From assembly GCA_002205965.3 (NCBI GenBank), contig NADL03000594.1:3038001-3102000 (forward strand): a DNA stretch of 64,000 nucleotides, given 5' to 3'. This document shows, one piece after another, positions 20,868 through 33,344 of the stretch (positions within the stretch are counted from its first letter, which is position 1; every line of letters starts with the position of its first letter). Source of the DNA: Kappaphycus alvarezii. Its lineage: Eukaryota > Rhodophyta > Florideophyceae > Gigartinales > Solieriaceae. The position numbers and the translations under genes are program-made. The notes beneath the pieces were generated by a model. The model was not told where the DNA came from, made no database searches, and saw only the letters and a list, made by a program, of their open reading frames with translations.

Positions 20868-23195
20868 CTCTAGGGATCATCACCATGTGAAGGACGTTTG
20901 ACGTTAAGAGAGTTAATGTGAAAACTTGTACAACAGTTATGTTCATAGTAAAGCAGGGAGTTCTCGTCACTGTTGTGTAGTAAGGAAACATTCAGCGCAG
21001 CGGCTCAGCGGCTTAGGGAACATTTACCAGGATATCTCTCCAAAGATACCATCCGGTTGTCGGGTTTCGGCGATTTCGATTTCGCCGAATCCTGTCACAT
21101 GCGCTACCTAGGTTATTGTGGTGTAGGATTCAGGTATCGACGAACTCCTGTGAGATCGGAGCGGCAACAGTACATTCGTAAAGTGATCTACAGTATCCAA
21201 GGGGGAGTCCTTGCGCTGCTCAAACACAGTGGTCATTATTTCAGCCCTATTACACTTTTCGGGAATCATTTCCCTTCTTGTAATCCTGTTCAATTGTCGC
21301 GCTGTACTCAGGGCGTGAGGGATCCTGGCATCATGCAGTCAGGAGCTCTGCAAGTGTTCTGACTGTGATATTCTCTACGACTGCGTTAGCTTCGAGAACG
21401 ACCTGTCTTTCTAGCAGGCCTCAGTGATATATTTTGATGAGGGTGATAGGGTCACTTCACTTAGTCGGGTCCCATGAGGCCAGAGAGAGCTTCTTACAGG
21501 CTCGACATCGCGCGCCCAGCGTATTGAGTACGTCCCTTCAATTCGACTTCGTGTTGGCCTGTCTGCAAAACACTTGTAGAGTAGGATAAAGCCTTGAACT
21601 CTATCTCAACATGCAAGGCACTATGGGTCAGTCAGCGAGCGATAGAAGAGTGATTAACATCGTGTGATGAACGAGTAAAAACTATTGGGCTATGCAGGAT
21701 CATAAAAGACGCTTCTACCTGCGCTCTGGGACTTTTGGCATTGTAAGGTTGTTCCAATATGTGAGAAATAGAAAATCCTTACCACATGAGTAGAAGGTGG
21801 ACTGCTGTTGATATCACTAAGAAGAATACAAGATTTAGCAGTTTATCATAAGTAATCCAGTCTTTCGAACTTCAAGAGCAGTGATGCTGTATCTAATCCA
21901 CTCGTCCAAATTCCAGGTATTCTATCGGAGGTAACCTGAGCGAGCATTGACTGGCCCTGATTCATGCACACCTGCTGGATTTGTCCCAACTCAGACCACC
22001 CGGTTTGCATTGTCATCGAGTATAATAAAACCGAAAGCGTGTAGGAATATCCGCATAAATTACAATATGTCAGTATCTGAAAGGTAGGAAAACAGCACGT
22101 CTGTTGCGGCTCAGCTCTACTCCAACTTGACTCTGACAGAATCAGCAGTCACAAGTCTGCGCGATGAGGTCCTACCGCTTCCATTTTACTTGTTTTCTAT
22201 TCAAAATTACACAAACTCCGGCAAATTCTACCCCACCGCAATCTAGGAAAGCCTTGCGAGTCTGGGCGTTAACATCGGTGATCTAGAATTTGACTTGTGG
22301 CTTGAGGGCCGTGAGCAATGAAATGGTCTACGAGTCTGCAGCGTGCGATATTCTTTTGGAGATCCAGCGATAAATTGCTGACGGTTTCTGCTGATGTTTG
22401 GCAGAAGAATAAGCTCATTGAGAACCAACGCAGGCGAGTGAGGCAAACGCGACACACCTTGATGAGAGTGGATGTTTGTCGACAAGTTATGAGTTTGATT
22501 ATAACCTGCCCACATCGGCCAGCCATGAGAACGCGAGATGACCTACCAGGTCTTTTCACACCACCTTACGGCGCTTCAACGAATCTCGCGTTGGGCTTGA
22601 GGTCGAAAAGGGATCTCCCCAAACAGTGACCTACTCTCGTGGAACATCTTAGTGGGCAATGCAGTTGGTAATGTACATCCGACATCACCACCATGTGAAA
22701 AGTCCGTCTCGTGAGCACTATTTGTCCATTAGGGATAAGTAATACAACTCCGTTTCTTACCATGTCACTTGGGTTTCTTGTCCAGATTTGTAAGCCCACA
22801 CAAGATGACACAATCTGTGGGCATGTCGCGAGGGAAGGACTTCAGTTCCGCAAGCAACAGGATTGATATTCGTTGTCAACTGGAAGTGGTGGTAGAGGTT
22901 ATCGTTGTCCTACACAGCGAAGAGGGGACCGGGTGACTCAATCATGTGAATATTCTCTTTGAAATGAACGCTTCAAAACTTTTAGTCAAGTACCCTCGAG
23001 ACTGCATGCGTACTCGTCCTGCTTCCATCTCTCGAAGCGTCAATTTGAAGCATTCTTCCGTCGCTGTCAAATAGCTGATTTTGTGCTTTGTACTAGAAAA
23101 CATGTCCACAAAGCCTGCTTAAATTTTGCAACTGCTCACCCTAAAACCACCTTCTACCTGAGTAAGAGAGAGGGCCGAGTGAGATTCAAGGGACC
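20868..23195. other. intergenic region between kinase and Cwc15 3' ends
   Basis: 2.3 kb between convergent genes. A 129-codon + ORF (20973-21362) and overlapping ORFs at 22.24-22.81 kb on both strands show no recognisable family. No clear polyadenylation signal cluster stands out. Confidence 0.4.
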
Positions 23196-23966
23196 TTAGC
23201 GCATGTACCTCTTCATGAAGCGGCGATGAAAATCATTTCGAGTCGTGTCATTAATAAAGCGCTTTTCATCCTTGCGTTCGCTTTTTGCCTGATTTCGAAA
23301 CACGACGTCATCATCCCATCTTCTTCTGACAGCGAAAGCAGGCATGCTCCCTGTCGCAACGCTAGCCGTGTCACTAACTTCATCTTGGAAAACACTCAAA
23401 TTGGGCAACAACGGGTTGCCGGCAGCGGCACGCGCAGTTTCCTCTCTTTCTAATCTTTCTTGCTCCTCTGTTTGCCGTTTTGCTCTCTCGGACTCCTTTT
23501 CCCTCCGGATTCGCTCTAACTCTGCCAGCAGCTCAGCCTCATCATCATCCGACTCATCTTCTGATTCTTCTTCCTGGTCAGAGTTGTCACCAGCAACCTC
23601 ATCGCCTCCTCCTCCGTCATCCGGAATCTCGGCATCTCGATCAAGCTCTGAAATCTCTTCCCCATCATCTTCATGACCGCCGTTTCCAATTTCCAATAGG
23701 GCTACACTCGAAACTTGAGGCAGTTGAAACCTTGCTCGCTTACGAGCAGGGGCCTCTGTGAGTGCCTTTTTCTCATCAGTTTCCAAGGCCGTTCTCAATT
23801 CTTCACGAGAAGCATGCTGCTCGATGTTTCTGCGAAACTTGAGGTTTTGTTCAGTAGGGGCATCCTTAGATGATACAGCCGCAGACGGCACATGCAAACG
23901 ATAACTTCCTTCTTCCTGAATACCGCCTCTCGCGGCCTTCCATGTGGCGCGGTGGGCAGTGGTCAT
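23196..23966 (-). CDS. CWC15: spliceosome-associated protein Cwc15 (Cwf15 family)
   Basis: Component of the Prp19-associated (NineTeen-related) part of the active spliceosome; acts in the nucleus in pre-mRNA splicing. 256 aa, one exon. The ATG at 23966 is chosen over an in-frame upstream ATG at 24026 because it gives the family's conserved N-terminus MTTAHRATWKAARGG. Residues 42-45 (LKFR) fit the conserved N-terminal segment. Residues 98-145 are a long acidic run. Residues 146-182 (LLAELERIRREKESERAK) are a charged helix ending in GNPLL, a hallmark of the family. The C-terminus has RRWDDDVVFRNQA and KRFINDTTRNDFHRRFMKRY, the most conserved block. All diagnostic segments are present with no break. 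It converges on the kinase gene; no operon-like link is implied. Confidence 0.95.
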   Translation of the reverse strand: MTTAHRATWKAARGGIQEEGSYRLHVPSAAVSSKDAPTEQNLKFRRNIEQHASREELRTALETDEKKALTEAPARKRARFQLPQVSSVALLEIGNGGHEDDGEEISELDRDAEIPDDGGGGDEVAGDNSDQEEESEDESDDDEAELLAELERIRREKESERAKRQTEEQERLEREETARAAAGNPLLPNLSVFQDEVSDTASVATGSMPAFAVRRRWDDDVVFRNQAKSERKDEKRFINDTTRNDFHRRFMKRYMR

Positions 23967-24120
23967 ACTACAGAGCGCAACCGAGTGTGGTAAGGTAGGG
24001 GGCGAGGGCCGTGAATTTTCGAACACCGACGACGCGCGCCTGTTGTGTTCCCGTTTGGTGGCAGTGATGTAGTGGGAAGGTTTGCAGGGTGACGCCCTCG
24101 ATTACAAATCATGGACGCAA
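23967..24120. other. upstream region of CWC15
   Basis: Presumed promoter and 5' UTR. No clear TATA box recognised. Confidence 0.3.
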
Positions 24121-24322
24121 GACAACATAAAATACAGTATATACAGTAGCAACATACTGTACAATCTGCATTTCAGGTCCTGTACTGTACAGCGCTAATC
24201 CCATTCGTAAAGGTAGTTTGACGGTCACCCCCACTGAAATAAATGGAGTACTGTACATACTGTACAGTACTGTACATTACTGCACAGCACAGTTAGGTTG
24301 ACATATGTACAGTAACTCTACC
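24121..24322. repeat. GTACTGTACAGTAC-rich sequence upstream of CWC15
   Basis: Clusters of tactgtac/gtacagta at 24130-24195 and 24248-24312, the same short palindromic motif seen at 18.3 kb and scattered through the window (for example 6.5, 9.45, 13.98, 26.17 and 47.8 kb). Confidence 0.85.
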
Positions 24323-25160
24323 GCTCACATGAGCATTAGCAATCGAGTTCTGCTTGACAGCAAAAAAATAATACAATTTACATTTTGTATTTTCTAATCC
24401 AACCGCTGCATACCCTGGACGTACAGTAGTCTCGCAAGTGTCGCGGCCAATTGAAGTCCACTGTAAATGGCTTGGAAATAATGACATCGCTGACAGTGAG
24501 TTTGTAAGCCGTAATGTCCTTCTCGCAATAATTCAAGTATTTAATTACAGTAGGGTAGGGAAAAGCAGACTGAAATGCTCGTCCTTTGACTTTTCCTAGA
24601 CCAAGCGTAACCACTGCCTTCCTCTTTCCTTCTCTAAGCGTCACCCCTCCTCTCCTTTTGTATGCCGCCGAGATGCGTGCCGCATACAGTGTGTACAATC
24701 CTGGGCCTCTCGTCGAAACAATAGACCCGACATGCCCCCGCCTCACTGTAGCCACTCTCCGGCATACAGTTGCACAGCTCCCTTTTTTTTCTTCTCCTTT
24801 GAATACACCGTTGTTCTCACTCCACTGCGCTCCTACCCCACAAAACTCCTGCCACCCCAGCGCTCCACCTCCCCAAGTGCTCCTGGTTCCACAAACTCCT
24901 TCCACCCCCAGCGCTTCACCTCCCCAGTGCTCCTGTTTCCACCGACTTTCCGACCGCAGTAGCGCGCACGCTCGACTCACCGAACATCTCGAGTAGCCTG
25001 TGATGAGGGCCTGTATCGGCGGTTCTGGCCGTCGGCCAGGTTCTGGCCGTCGGCCAGACACTCGACACCAACAAGCAACAACAAAAAAAAGAAATACTTC
25101 AACCCAAAAGCAACCCGCTTCACCTGCCCCCCATTCCTCTCCTTCGTTGTACTACTAACT
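24323..25160. other. C-rich intergenic stretch with local repeats
   Basis: The + strand is pyrimidine-rich from 24.59 to 24.96 kb. Long ORFs on both strands here (227 codons on -, 136 on +) are low-complexity and judged chance. Around 25021-25060 the block ttctggccgtcggccag occurs twice in tandem. Confidence 0.4.
24840..24940 (+). repeat. tandem repeat, 51 + 50 bp
   Basis: Two copies (24840-24890, 24891-24940), each from acaaactcct-like to gctcctgnttcc, with scattered differences. C-rich minisatellite. Confidence 0.9.
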
Positions 25161-27076
25161 GTAATGCAATTGGCACTCGCACTGTACTGCCACTGGCAGA
25201 GCTGATTTTGGTGATATTTTTTTTTGATGTGATTCACTGTATAGGGCATTCCACTGCTGCCAGTAGGCACTATACTGTTGTTATCATATCGGTATGATTC
25301 GGAGTTGCCATAGGTGTCAATCAACAAGGTAGAGGTAAACTGTAATGTTGCGCAGGTTCAGTAGAGTTGTCAGGATAGTGTTGGAGTGGCCAGTCGTGGA
25401 CCGCACCAATTGCCCGAGGCAGAACCTCTTGCTTCCTGTATTCCCTACAGGTCCCTACTCTTCGAGTCCTCTCCCTTCGCCTACATCCAGAAGTGTGGCT
25501 GGGCACTAGTTATATACAGGTTGCTTCCCGTCCTTGAAAGCCTCTATAGGCGTGCAATAAAGGTAGGGTGACCGCTCGATTTCGACCGGTTGAGGGACTT
25601 CGTCACTGCATCTGTCGCATGAAGCTAAGGAAATCTGCGTTAGCTCTCATCTCGGCTATCTTGCATACCGTAAATGCACTGCTCGGTACTCTGCACCCCT
25701 CTATGTTTACACAGTCGAAACAGCAGTTCATAGCATTTCCACGGTGTGACTCTGTATCATTTTCCTGTCTGTTCCATGCTTGGGTTCGCATTTCCTCAAC
25801 CGGACTCCTGACCAGATGTACGTCATTCCCTCCTAGAACATTGCTCTTCATGGCCGTCCACATGCGGTAAAATACCTTTCTGATATCTATGTATATTCAA
25901 CATGCCTAGGGATACCTCTTTGACCCCTCTACGCATTAACTTCCCACCTCTACCTGGGATTGCACTCAATGGTTGCCTTACTCCTTTGAACTGCCGCACC
26001 CCATTCACAGTGTACCTTGTACATGTCCTCACCATGTGTCTTGTACATGTAGCATCTCTTGCAGCTCTATAGCGAGAGCTTCACAAATCGTCTGCCTTGT
26101 AAACGTCATCACAATGCATAGTTTACATGTGGTGTTCCTTACAGTTGCCTTCTTGCAACTGTAAACTGTACAGTAAGGGCAATTTTCAATTGTCGCCCAC
26201 CCTTACCCTTGGTACCGTGTAACCACCCGGGAGGGTCTGAGATCTGAGGGCTTACAGCCGGGACCACTCGGCCCCCCAACTTGGACCTGATAATTTCGTA
26301 TATGAAAGACACCTATTAGGCCAAGTGTCGACTTTACTTATCTCAAAGTCAGATCTACAGCACTTGGCTGATATTGACTCTACTTGCCCCGCCGTCGTAG
26401 ATAGACCAAACATAGCTGACTACTATTTATACCTACTTGGCCGGTAGGCCCCTAGAATAAACAAACACCCGGTGTTGGCTCTGAACTTGACTTCCAACTT
26501 CCCCCTTTGCAGAAACATTGCTAACGGCAACTTTGGTTATAGCCACGTTTATCAACCCAGGTCCCTCTTTTATTTCCCCCCTTTCTATCCAATATCATAC
26601 TACCTCTTCTGTTGTTTGTTCGTGATATTTACTTAAACTTGGCACCCCGGACTCAGGCGTTTACATACAGATAGGAACTTCAAGGATGTATTTGGTGACA
26701 ACATCTTTATCTCCAAACGAGATAATCAGAACTATTGACCCACTACTACATTTACTTAGTCCAGTATCGCACCGCAGGTGTCTAAGGTTATGTGCAGTCG
26801 ATTCTTATCAAGATTCTAGCATTCAACCGATCACGGTCCGCCCTTACAACCCGGAGGAAAAGTCTACCGTCTAGCAGTCTACGGAATCACCCCCGCTCTA
26901 CCATCCCAACTTTTCCTCGCCGTTTGCGAGCTGTGCTACTGCATCGCAGGTTGCTTAAAGATAAAGAGGGTCAACGAGCAGACAGTGAGTCTTGGTATGT
27001 ATGTGTTGGTATTCTCATTGTCTGGCGGGATTCAGTTCTTAGACGATAACAACTACCTACCGCGCATTGCAATACA
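25161..27076 (+). mobile_element. 1-kb LTR of a gypsy element, copy A, interrupted
   Basis: Begins tgtaatgcaattggcac and ends gcattgcaataca. Colinear with copies B (45402-46403) and C (52118-53117, -), except for about 890 extra bp at 25278-26164. It contains an AATAAA polyadenylation-type motif near 26455 and a ttatttatac TATA-like box about 40 bp upstream. Directly followed by gypsy coding remnants, so it is probably the 5' LTR of that element. The 5 bp on each side do not match, as expected for one LTR of a pair. Confidence 0.85.
25278..26164 (-). mobile_element. insertion in LTR copy A, probable Harbinger-type remnant
   Basis: This segment is absent from LTR copies B and C. On - it reads, with frameshifts, PVEEMRTQAWNRQEN followed by NCCFDCVN at 25.65-25.8 kb, resembling the stretch between the two catalytic Asp motifs of DDE_4 transposases. 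It ends with a perfect hairpin, ttacagttgc / gcaactgtaa, at 26139-26164. Terminal repeats were not resolved. The insertion itself is certain from the LTR comparison; its class is a weak inference. Confidence 0.55.
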
Positions 27077-27081
27077 TAAAT

Positions 27082-27092
27082 CCGGTCTCCCG
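27082..27092 (+). other. possible primer-binding site of the gypsy element
   Basis: ccggtctcccg lies 6 bp past the end of LTR copy A. There is no TGG-type site complementary to a tRNA 3' end. This 11-mer may pair with the internal (anticodon stem-variable loop) region of an Asp tRNA; this is from memory and weak. Confidence 0.25.
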
Positions 27093-27293
27093 ATCTAGAA
27101 ATTATTGGATCAACTCCGAGGTCGTAGAGGACTCTTAATAATTTCACCTCTGGTAATTGTACTTCCTAGTAAGAGTCTTCTTCTTTCGTCGTTGAGGAAT
27201 CAAGGCGCCCCTTTATCAAAAAGTGTTAATTTCTCTGTTCCTCGTGGTCAAGCTACCACCAGCGGATAAGGAATATTTGGACTACGAAGTGGA

Positions 27294-29616
27294 ATGTCTT
27301 CCGTTGGATCTATTCGCCCTCGTACTCCAGCGGGCAATGCAACTAAAGGTGTAGCCTCCTCAGAAGCATTCCCTTCGTATAATCTTTCCAGATCTGTGGC
27401 CGCAGACATACCATTGGTCACGGAAGCACCCCCACAGGACATCGAATCCCGTTGCCCGGAGCATGATGCTTCTCCCCAGGAGGATATTTGAACTTTGGTG
27501 CGCACGGAGATAGAAAATGTTAGAGGAGAGATAACTGCAATTCAGGAATCTCTGAAGAAGAGTGAAGTCCGGTTTGATGTTGAATTTAGTCAGCAAGACG
27601 CTTTTTGTAACGGCATTAGTGACTTGGAGGTTGTTGTAGGAACCCCTGCAGGATGAGGTTGCCACTTTGAGGCAGGATGTTAACCAGCTGTTGGAATACA
27701 TAGCCGTCGAAAAAGCTACGGATATAGAAAGAACCGAACGTGTCAGCACCCGCCAAATTCGTCTCGAGTCTGGGACCGTACTGGGTACGCAAACTCTCGT
27801 TCTTCACCCAGATCAGGGAGTCCTCGGTATTGGCGATGTTGAAGGACCTCGTAATAATGACGACAGAGATGGTGATAAGGATGGAGATAATCGACGTCGT
27901 GACCATTCGCAGTGAGGAAAAATATCAAAGTACTTAAACAAGAACAGGGTCAAGCAGATCAATAGGAACTTAAAAAAGGACTCATCGTCGTCTGAATCTT
28001 GCTCGCTCGACGGAATTGGAGGAGAATATTTTGAAGATGTTTCTGGATTCCTATTAGGGACTTCCTCTGGGTGAGACCGGACGTCCGGAAGGAAGATATG
28101 AGAAGGCCCGACTCACGAAGAAATTCAAGAACCGCTTGTATCGAAAAAAGGTTTGAACTGTATCAGCAACCTCTTTTAGTCCACCAGGACACAAATTGGG
28201 CTTCGTGAGGAACACGGCCCTTGGTGGGTAGGGGTCTAGGACTTACAGAAAACAAATAATTTGTACTTTTGTGTGCTATCCTATCGTACGTACCGCTTGA
28301 AGCGAACTTCACAGTCACTTATTTCCTCTGAGACAGGGAAACATCGTACGAAAGCCAGGCACATTGCGCAAAGTTTAAGAGGAGGGATTTTTTTCTAGAG
28401 AGAAGACCCTATCATGGTGTTGGCTTTCCTGGCACTAATGGTTAGGGAGTTTGACCTCCAGGACATCTCAGAAGCTCAAGAACTTTGGGTTTTTCCCGAC
28501 TCCTTAACCTTAATTGCGGAATGGCAATTTCGCCCTGTCGCCGAAACAACTTCCCCAGAGTAGGGAGGTATCACGAGCTGGCCATAGGCACTCCAGTAGA
28601 TGCTTCGATCCTTCGCCACTGACGGCGCCATACAAAATGTGGTACTCGCTATGCGAGATATTCAGCAGCTACCCAACGAAGGCGAAAGCGAATAATATTT
28701 TCGCCTGTTTGACGCCAGCAGCCGTTGCAGTAACGTCAATGGCGCTCAAGAGCTTATTAAGATGTACATAGATGGCCTGGAGCGCCGAATCAAGGGACTT
28801 ATCAGCCATTACCGACGCACTAATAAGGCAACTATTTTCATAGATATTGTCAAGTTCGCGGAGATTCAAGGCACCTCCGTCAGAGCTCGCTCGCAAGCGC
28901 TCCGAAAGGTCTCTATCAAGCTCTTTTCGGTCAAACCTAGTACCAGAATTGCTGCGTCTCGATGGAATAAAAAGTATCCGTCAAAAACAAGTACTGTTGC
29001 CCTGTTAGATTGTCCGTCCGCTTCTCAAAATTCAACAATCGAGTATGATGCCGACTGAAATGACGAAGAGGCTCAAACATTTGACCAAGCTGGTGCTTCG
29101 GATATTCCGACTTGTACGACGGAGGAAGGACCTACTTCAATATCCGGAGAGACCTCTTATGATCCCTCTCTCCTACTCTCGGATCGAGGAAATACTCCCG
29201 CACCGCGAATCCCATACGCAGACTGCCACACGAACTTCAACAGCCCAGGTTGGGGAGGGCGGACCTCGGCGCCATCACCGTCGCGACTTACGAAAGGACA
29301 GAAGATAAGTCGAAGTCATAACCGCATATGCCACACATGCTATGGCCGGGGAAATATTTCCCCAGAATGCAGTTTACACTTGCAGGAACTTTTGACAGTA
29401 TTACGGAGCTATGAAGATTTGAAACCCCAAGAGAAGGCCATGGTACCGCAGACAAGCTATAAATGCGTCGCCTGGATGTTGAAGTCGGAAGCCCAACATC
29501 CCACTACGGAACCTAAAGATGTGGCTAAACTCCATACTTCGACAAAGACGATAGATTTCCTACCACCAGTTCCATCCCCGGCGGTCCCAAAGGATATATT
29601 TTCAAAAAAAGAGTAA
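27294..29616 (+). pseudogene. gypsy gag remnant with zinc knuckle
   Basis: Structural protein of the element. The upstream part (27294-27915) is in two frames and includes a heptad-like acidic stretch (RQDVNQLLEYIAVEKATDIE), probably coiled coil. From 28762 one frame runs to 29616 with a single stop (29056). It includes a basic segment (RWNKKYPSKTS) and the knuckle CHTCYGRGNISPEC, where the usual His is Asn. Position directly after LTR copy A and before the protease is as expected for gag. Confidence 0.7.
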
Positions 29617-29894
29617 AAGGAACCTTCCCTTGGGAAGAGATTGTCATTTGGACACCTTCGCAAACCAATCTTGGGCCCTACCGTCCCGCTCCCTCACTCA
29701 CATAAATGGTAGTACTTCGGATACCGCCCCGGTTCTCGAAATGCAGTTGTTGGGGATCCCTCAAACTGTAAGTTCCGCAGGTTCAAATCAACTCTTCAAG
29801 CTCCGACGTCCATGGAGGAAGGTAATGAGCATGAAGCACCTATACAGAGTCATGTTCATGACAAGAAAATTACAATTACAATTACAATCTCAAG

Positions 29895-32800
29895 GTGTAT
29901 GCTGATATCGGCCTTAGAACAGGACTCAAGCATCTGGAACTTGCGGTTTTAGACACTGGAGCAGGCCCTAACTTCGTTCGAAGTTCAGAAATCTCACCAA
30001 AAGCGATGAATTTTATATCTTATGGCCCGCTCCCGCACATCTGTTATGCCAGTAACAATCCGTTAAGAACACTCGGGACCATTAAGTTACCCATCCTGCT
30101 GGGAAGATATATTGCACTGGTCATGTTCATCGTATGCGAGAAGCTCGCCGCCCCACTAATATTAGGAACAGATTTCTGCTACCAATTTGTGGAATCCATT
30201 CGTCCCCAGGGGAAGCTCGTTAAGCGCGAAGGAGTAATTACTGTTCCAATAGTACGACGGCCTTTAAAGAGGGCATCAAGTATGAAACAGCTACCAAAGG
30301 AACTAGAAACACCTTTGAAGGACGGAAAGGCATAGCTCAACATAAGGATGTCCACCCAGGTTACTATTTCGCCACAAAGTCAATCATTTGTCGCGGTGAC
30401 AACAGACCGCCACAGCCTGAAAGCTATACAAACTGACTCAAGTCTCTACAAAAAACTCGAATTTGCAGCTGCCAATGGTATTGCACAAGTGGAAGCCGGG
30501 GTCCTATTTCGGCTGTTGATCGCGAGTTTCACCAAATCAATTATAACTCTCGATCGATTGCAAAAAGCTGCTCAAGCATTACATCATCCGTCAATAAAAG
30601 TACAAACCAATCTAATTTTCGGGGGGGCACTCCGTATCACCGAAAAAGTATCCCCAGAGTATGGTCATGCAACAACGCTTGCTGAACAACAGAGCCCTAC
30701 GCTTACACGGTACGGACAAAAAACTCTGAATGGAGAAGCTTTAGCAATAGAAAGGGACTAAAAAGCAGTAGAAGACCTCTACTAGAGCCAAATAGATCCA
30801 AAGCTGGCCACTATATTAAATGAAATGCTGAACAAGTATTCGAGTATGTCGGATGGTTCGCTGGGAGCCATCAATACTGTTGAACACCACATCGAATTGA
30901 CTCCCGGGACTCGTCCTATCTCTCAACCGCTTTACCAGGCTGGATCCAAGGCAAGGGAACCAGAAGCAACCGAGGTGCAGAGAATGTTTGAGACAGGCGT
31001 AATTGAGACCACAAAGTCATCATGGGCTGCACTGGTGGTGCTAATTTCGAAGCCCGATGGAACGTTTCGTTTTTGCGTTGATTATAGAGAACTGAACGCC
31101 GTAGCAGTGAAGGACACTTACCCGTTACCAAGGATGGATGAATGCATTCACCCCTTGGTAGATGCATCAGTATTCACTACCCTTGATTGCAACTCTGGTT
31201 ACTGGTAAGTTCAAGTTGCCAAGGAGGACAGAGACAAGAACGCCTTCGTATGCCACTCAGGATTATATCGCTTTATAGGCGAATTACATTGGGATTATGC
31301 AACGCACCTGCTACCTTTCAGCGGATTCTCGGCATTCTTCTTTCACCATACTGATGGCGCTCCTGTCTAGTATACCTTGACGATGTAATCATTTTCTCCA
31401 AAAACATGGAGGAGCAAATCGACCATGTCGAAGAAATTCTGCAGGTGTTGCAACATGATGGTGTATCCCTCAAGTTGATGAATTTAAATTTGGATCCGAT
31501 AAGATCAGATACGTAGGACACATTATCAAGCCAGGAAGATTGGAAATAGATTCTACCCGAGTAGTCGCATTCCGGCAGGCGAAGCACCGAGAACGATAAC
31601 TGAGCTCCGGAGTTTTCTCGGTATTTGTAATGTGTACCGCCGGTTTATCAAAGACTTTTCCATCATCGCGGTGCCACTTAACAAGCTTTTGCGAAAAAGT
31701 ATGCCAACAAAGATAGAACAATTTGGTGCTAAAGAAGACGTAGCTTTCCGGACTCCTATCACCGAAATTTTGTCTCCTAAGGTATTGGTTTTGCCGGAAA
31801 CGGGAATCCATTATTAAATAAACACGGAAGCTATTCAAAATCAAGTGGGAGTAGCCCTGTTCCAAACATACCCAAATGGGGAACATAAACCCATCAGATT
31901 CTTCTTTATATCACTCTAGGAAGCCGATACACGTTTACTCTGTCACAGAAAAAAAGGTCTTGACCGTGGTCTGGGCGTTGACGAAATTGCAACCATACTT
32001 ACAGGAGGAGAAATCCATCATCCATACGTATCATTCTTCACTGAAATGCTTGATGAATATCACTGATCTATCGGGTCGACTTATGCGCTTGAAGTTCCGA
32101 ATTTTGGAATCCGACTTTGAAGTTGTCTACGAAAAGCGAACAGCAAATAAAAAAGCAGATGCATTGTAAATACTTAGTACCATCGTTGAAACTGTTGGAG
32201 ATTTCGACGATGAAGTACCATGATTTCTTGCAGAGGACTCCTCAACTCTTTAGGAGGGGGAGGCGTTTGGCTCGTCCGCAAAAATCGAATCAAAATACCA
32301 CAATAAGGCCTGACAGATCACATAATTTGATGAAAGCGAGATTTCTTTAGACTCTGCAGATCTAGTACTATCCATTCAAAACGGAAGTTTAGAAGAATTC
32401 GAATGCATTTATCCGGAGGAGCTCTCCAGGGAACAGTACAAAGACGACTTCTGCCAGAGGATCCGTTCAAGAATAAATGCTGGACACCAACTCCCCTTCA
32501 CAATGGACGTTCCGGCACACGAAGGATACCTCTGTCGAACAGAATCATAAAAAATTCATACTTTTTTGCCCAAATCCTTCCAACAGAGGATTTTAGGACT
32601 CAGTCATTATTCCAAGTTAGGCGCTCATCTAGGTGGCCGAGGACTGCAAGTTTCTCTGAAGAAGTCCTACTATTGGCAATCGATGTCGATGGATTGTCAA
32701 GCCGTCGTTCGCTCGTGCCCAACTTGTGCGAAAAATAGAATCAAATTGCGAAATTCTGTAAAGGATCCAAAGCTCTTTGCTCAAAAAGCCTCACTGTAGT

Positions 32801-33344
32801 TCGTGGCAATCGACATACTCGGCGAACTCATCCGTACCAACAGGGGGAATAGCTTCTGGCTGGTGATCACTGATCGATACTCCAAGCTTTTACGACCCGT
32901 GCCCCTCAAGAAAATATCGGCCGCAGAAGTGGCCTCCGCCTTTGTAACATACTGAGTTTCTGTGTAAGGTCCACCTATGCAATTTTGTCCGATAATTGTA
33001 GCCAGTTTGGGTCCAAATTCCATTTGAGCGTATGCTCGATTCTCGGCATTAAGAACTTGTTCACTACCACATACCACCCGCAGATAAATGGGCAAGCGGA
33101 AAGTTTCAACGCAAAATACTTGCAGCCCTTTTATACTACGTGGCCGACCATCCGAAGGACTAGGATCTCTTCATGTACGCGCAAACATTTGCTTGTAACA
33201 CGTAACTACACAGGAACCCAAACATGGCCCCATTCGAACTCGTCTTGTCACGCGCACCCACTATCTAAGCAATACAACCACAGCCTACCCTTGAAGAGAA
33301 CTCATAAACAGGACAATACCACCATAGGTGGAGATACTGGTTAA
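29895..33344 (+). pseudogene. gypsy pol remnant: protease, RT, RNase H, integrase
   Basis: Order typical of Ty3/gypsy. Protease: LAVLDTGAGPNFV (about 29940) and PLILGTDF. RT: FCVDYRELNA (31070), LGLCNAPATFQ and the catalytic VYLDDVIIFSKN (31370), then YVGHIIKPG and FLGICNVYRRFIKDFS. RNase H: VYSVTEKKVLTVVWAL and a degenerate ADAL end near 32165. Integrase: zinc-binding H...H and VVRSCPTCAKN (32700), first Asp in AIDILGEL (32810), second in SDNCSQFGSKF (33000), Glu in NGQAESFNAK (33090). Protease to mid-RT (29895-31280) is one frame with several stops; later parts need repeated frameshifts. Inactive. Confidence 0.9.

Noticed and set aside
23967-24026. Upstream ATG at 24026 as the CWC15 start
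   Set aside because: The conserved N-terminus of the family begins at the second ATG (23966); the 20 extra residues show no similarity.
24378-25061. 227-codon ORF on -
   Set aside because: It is the complement of a C/T-rich stretch with tandem repeats. The Gly/Trp/Glu composition follows from base composition, and an ORF on the other strand overlaps it.
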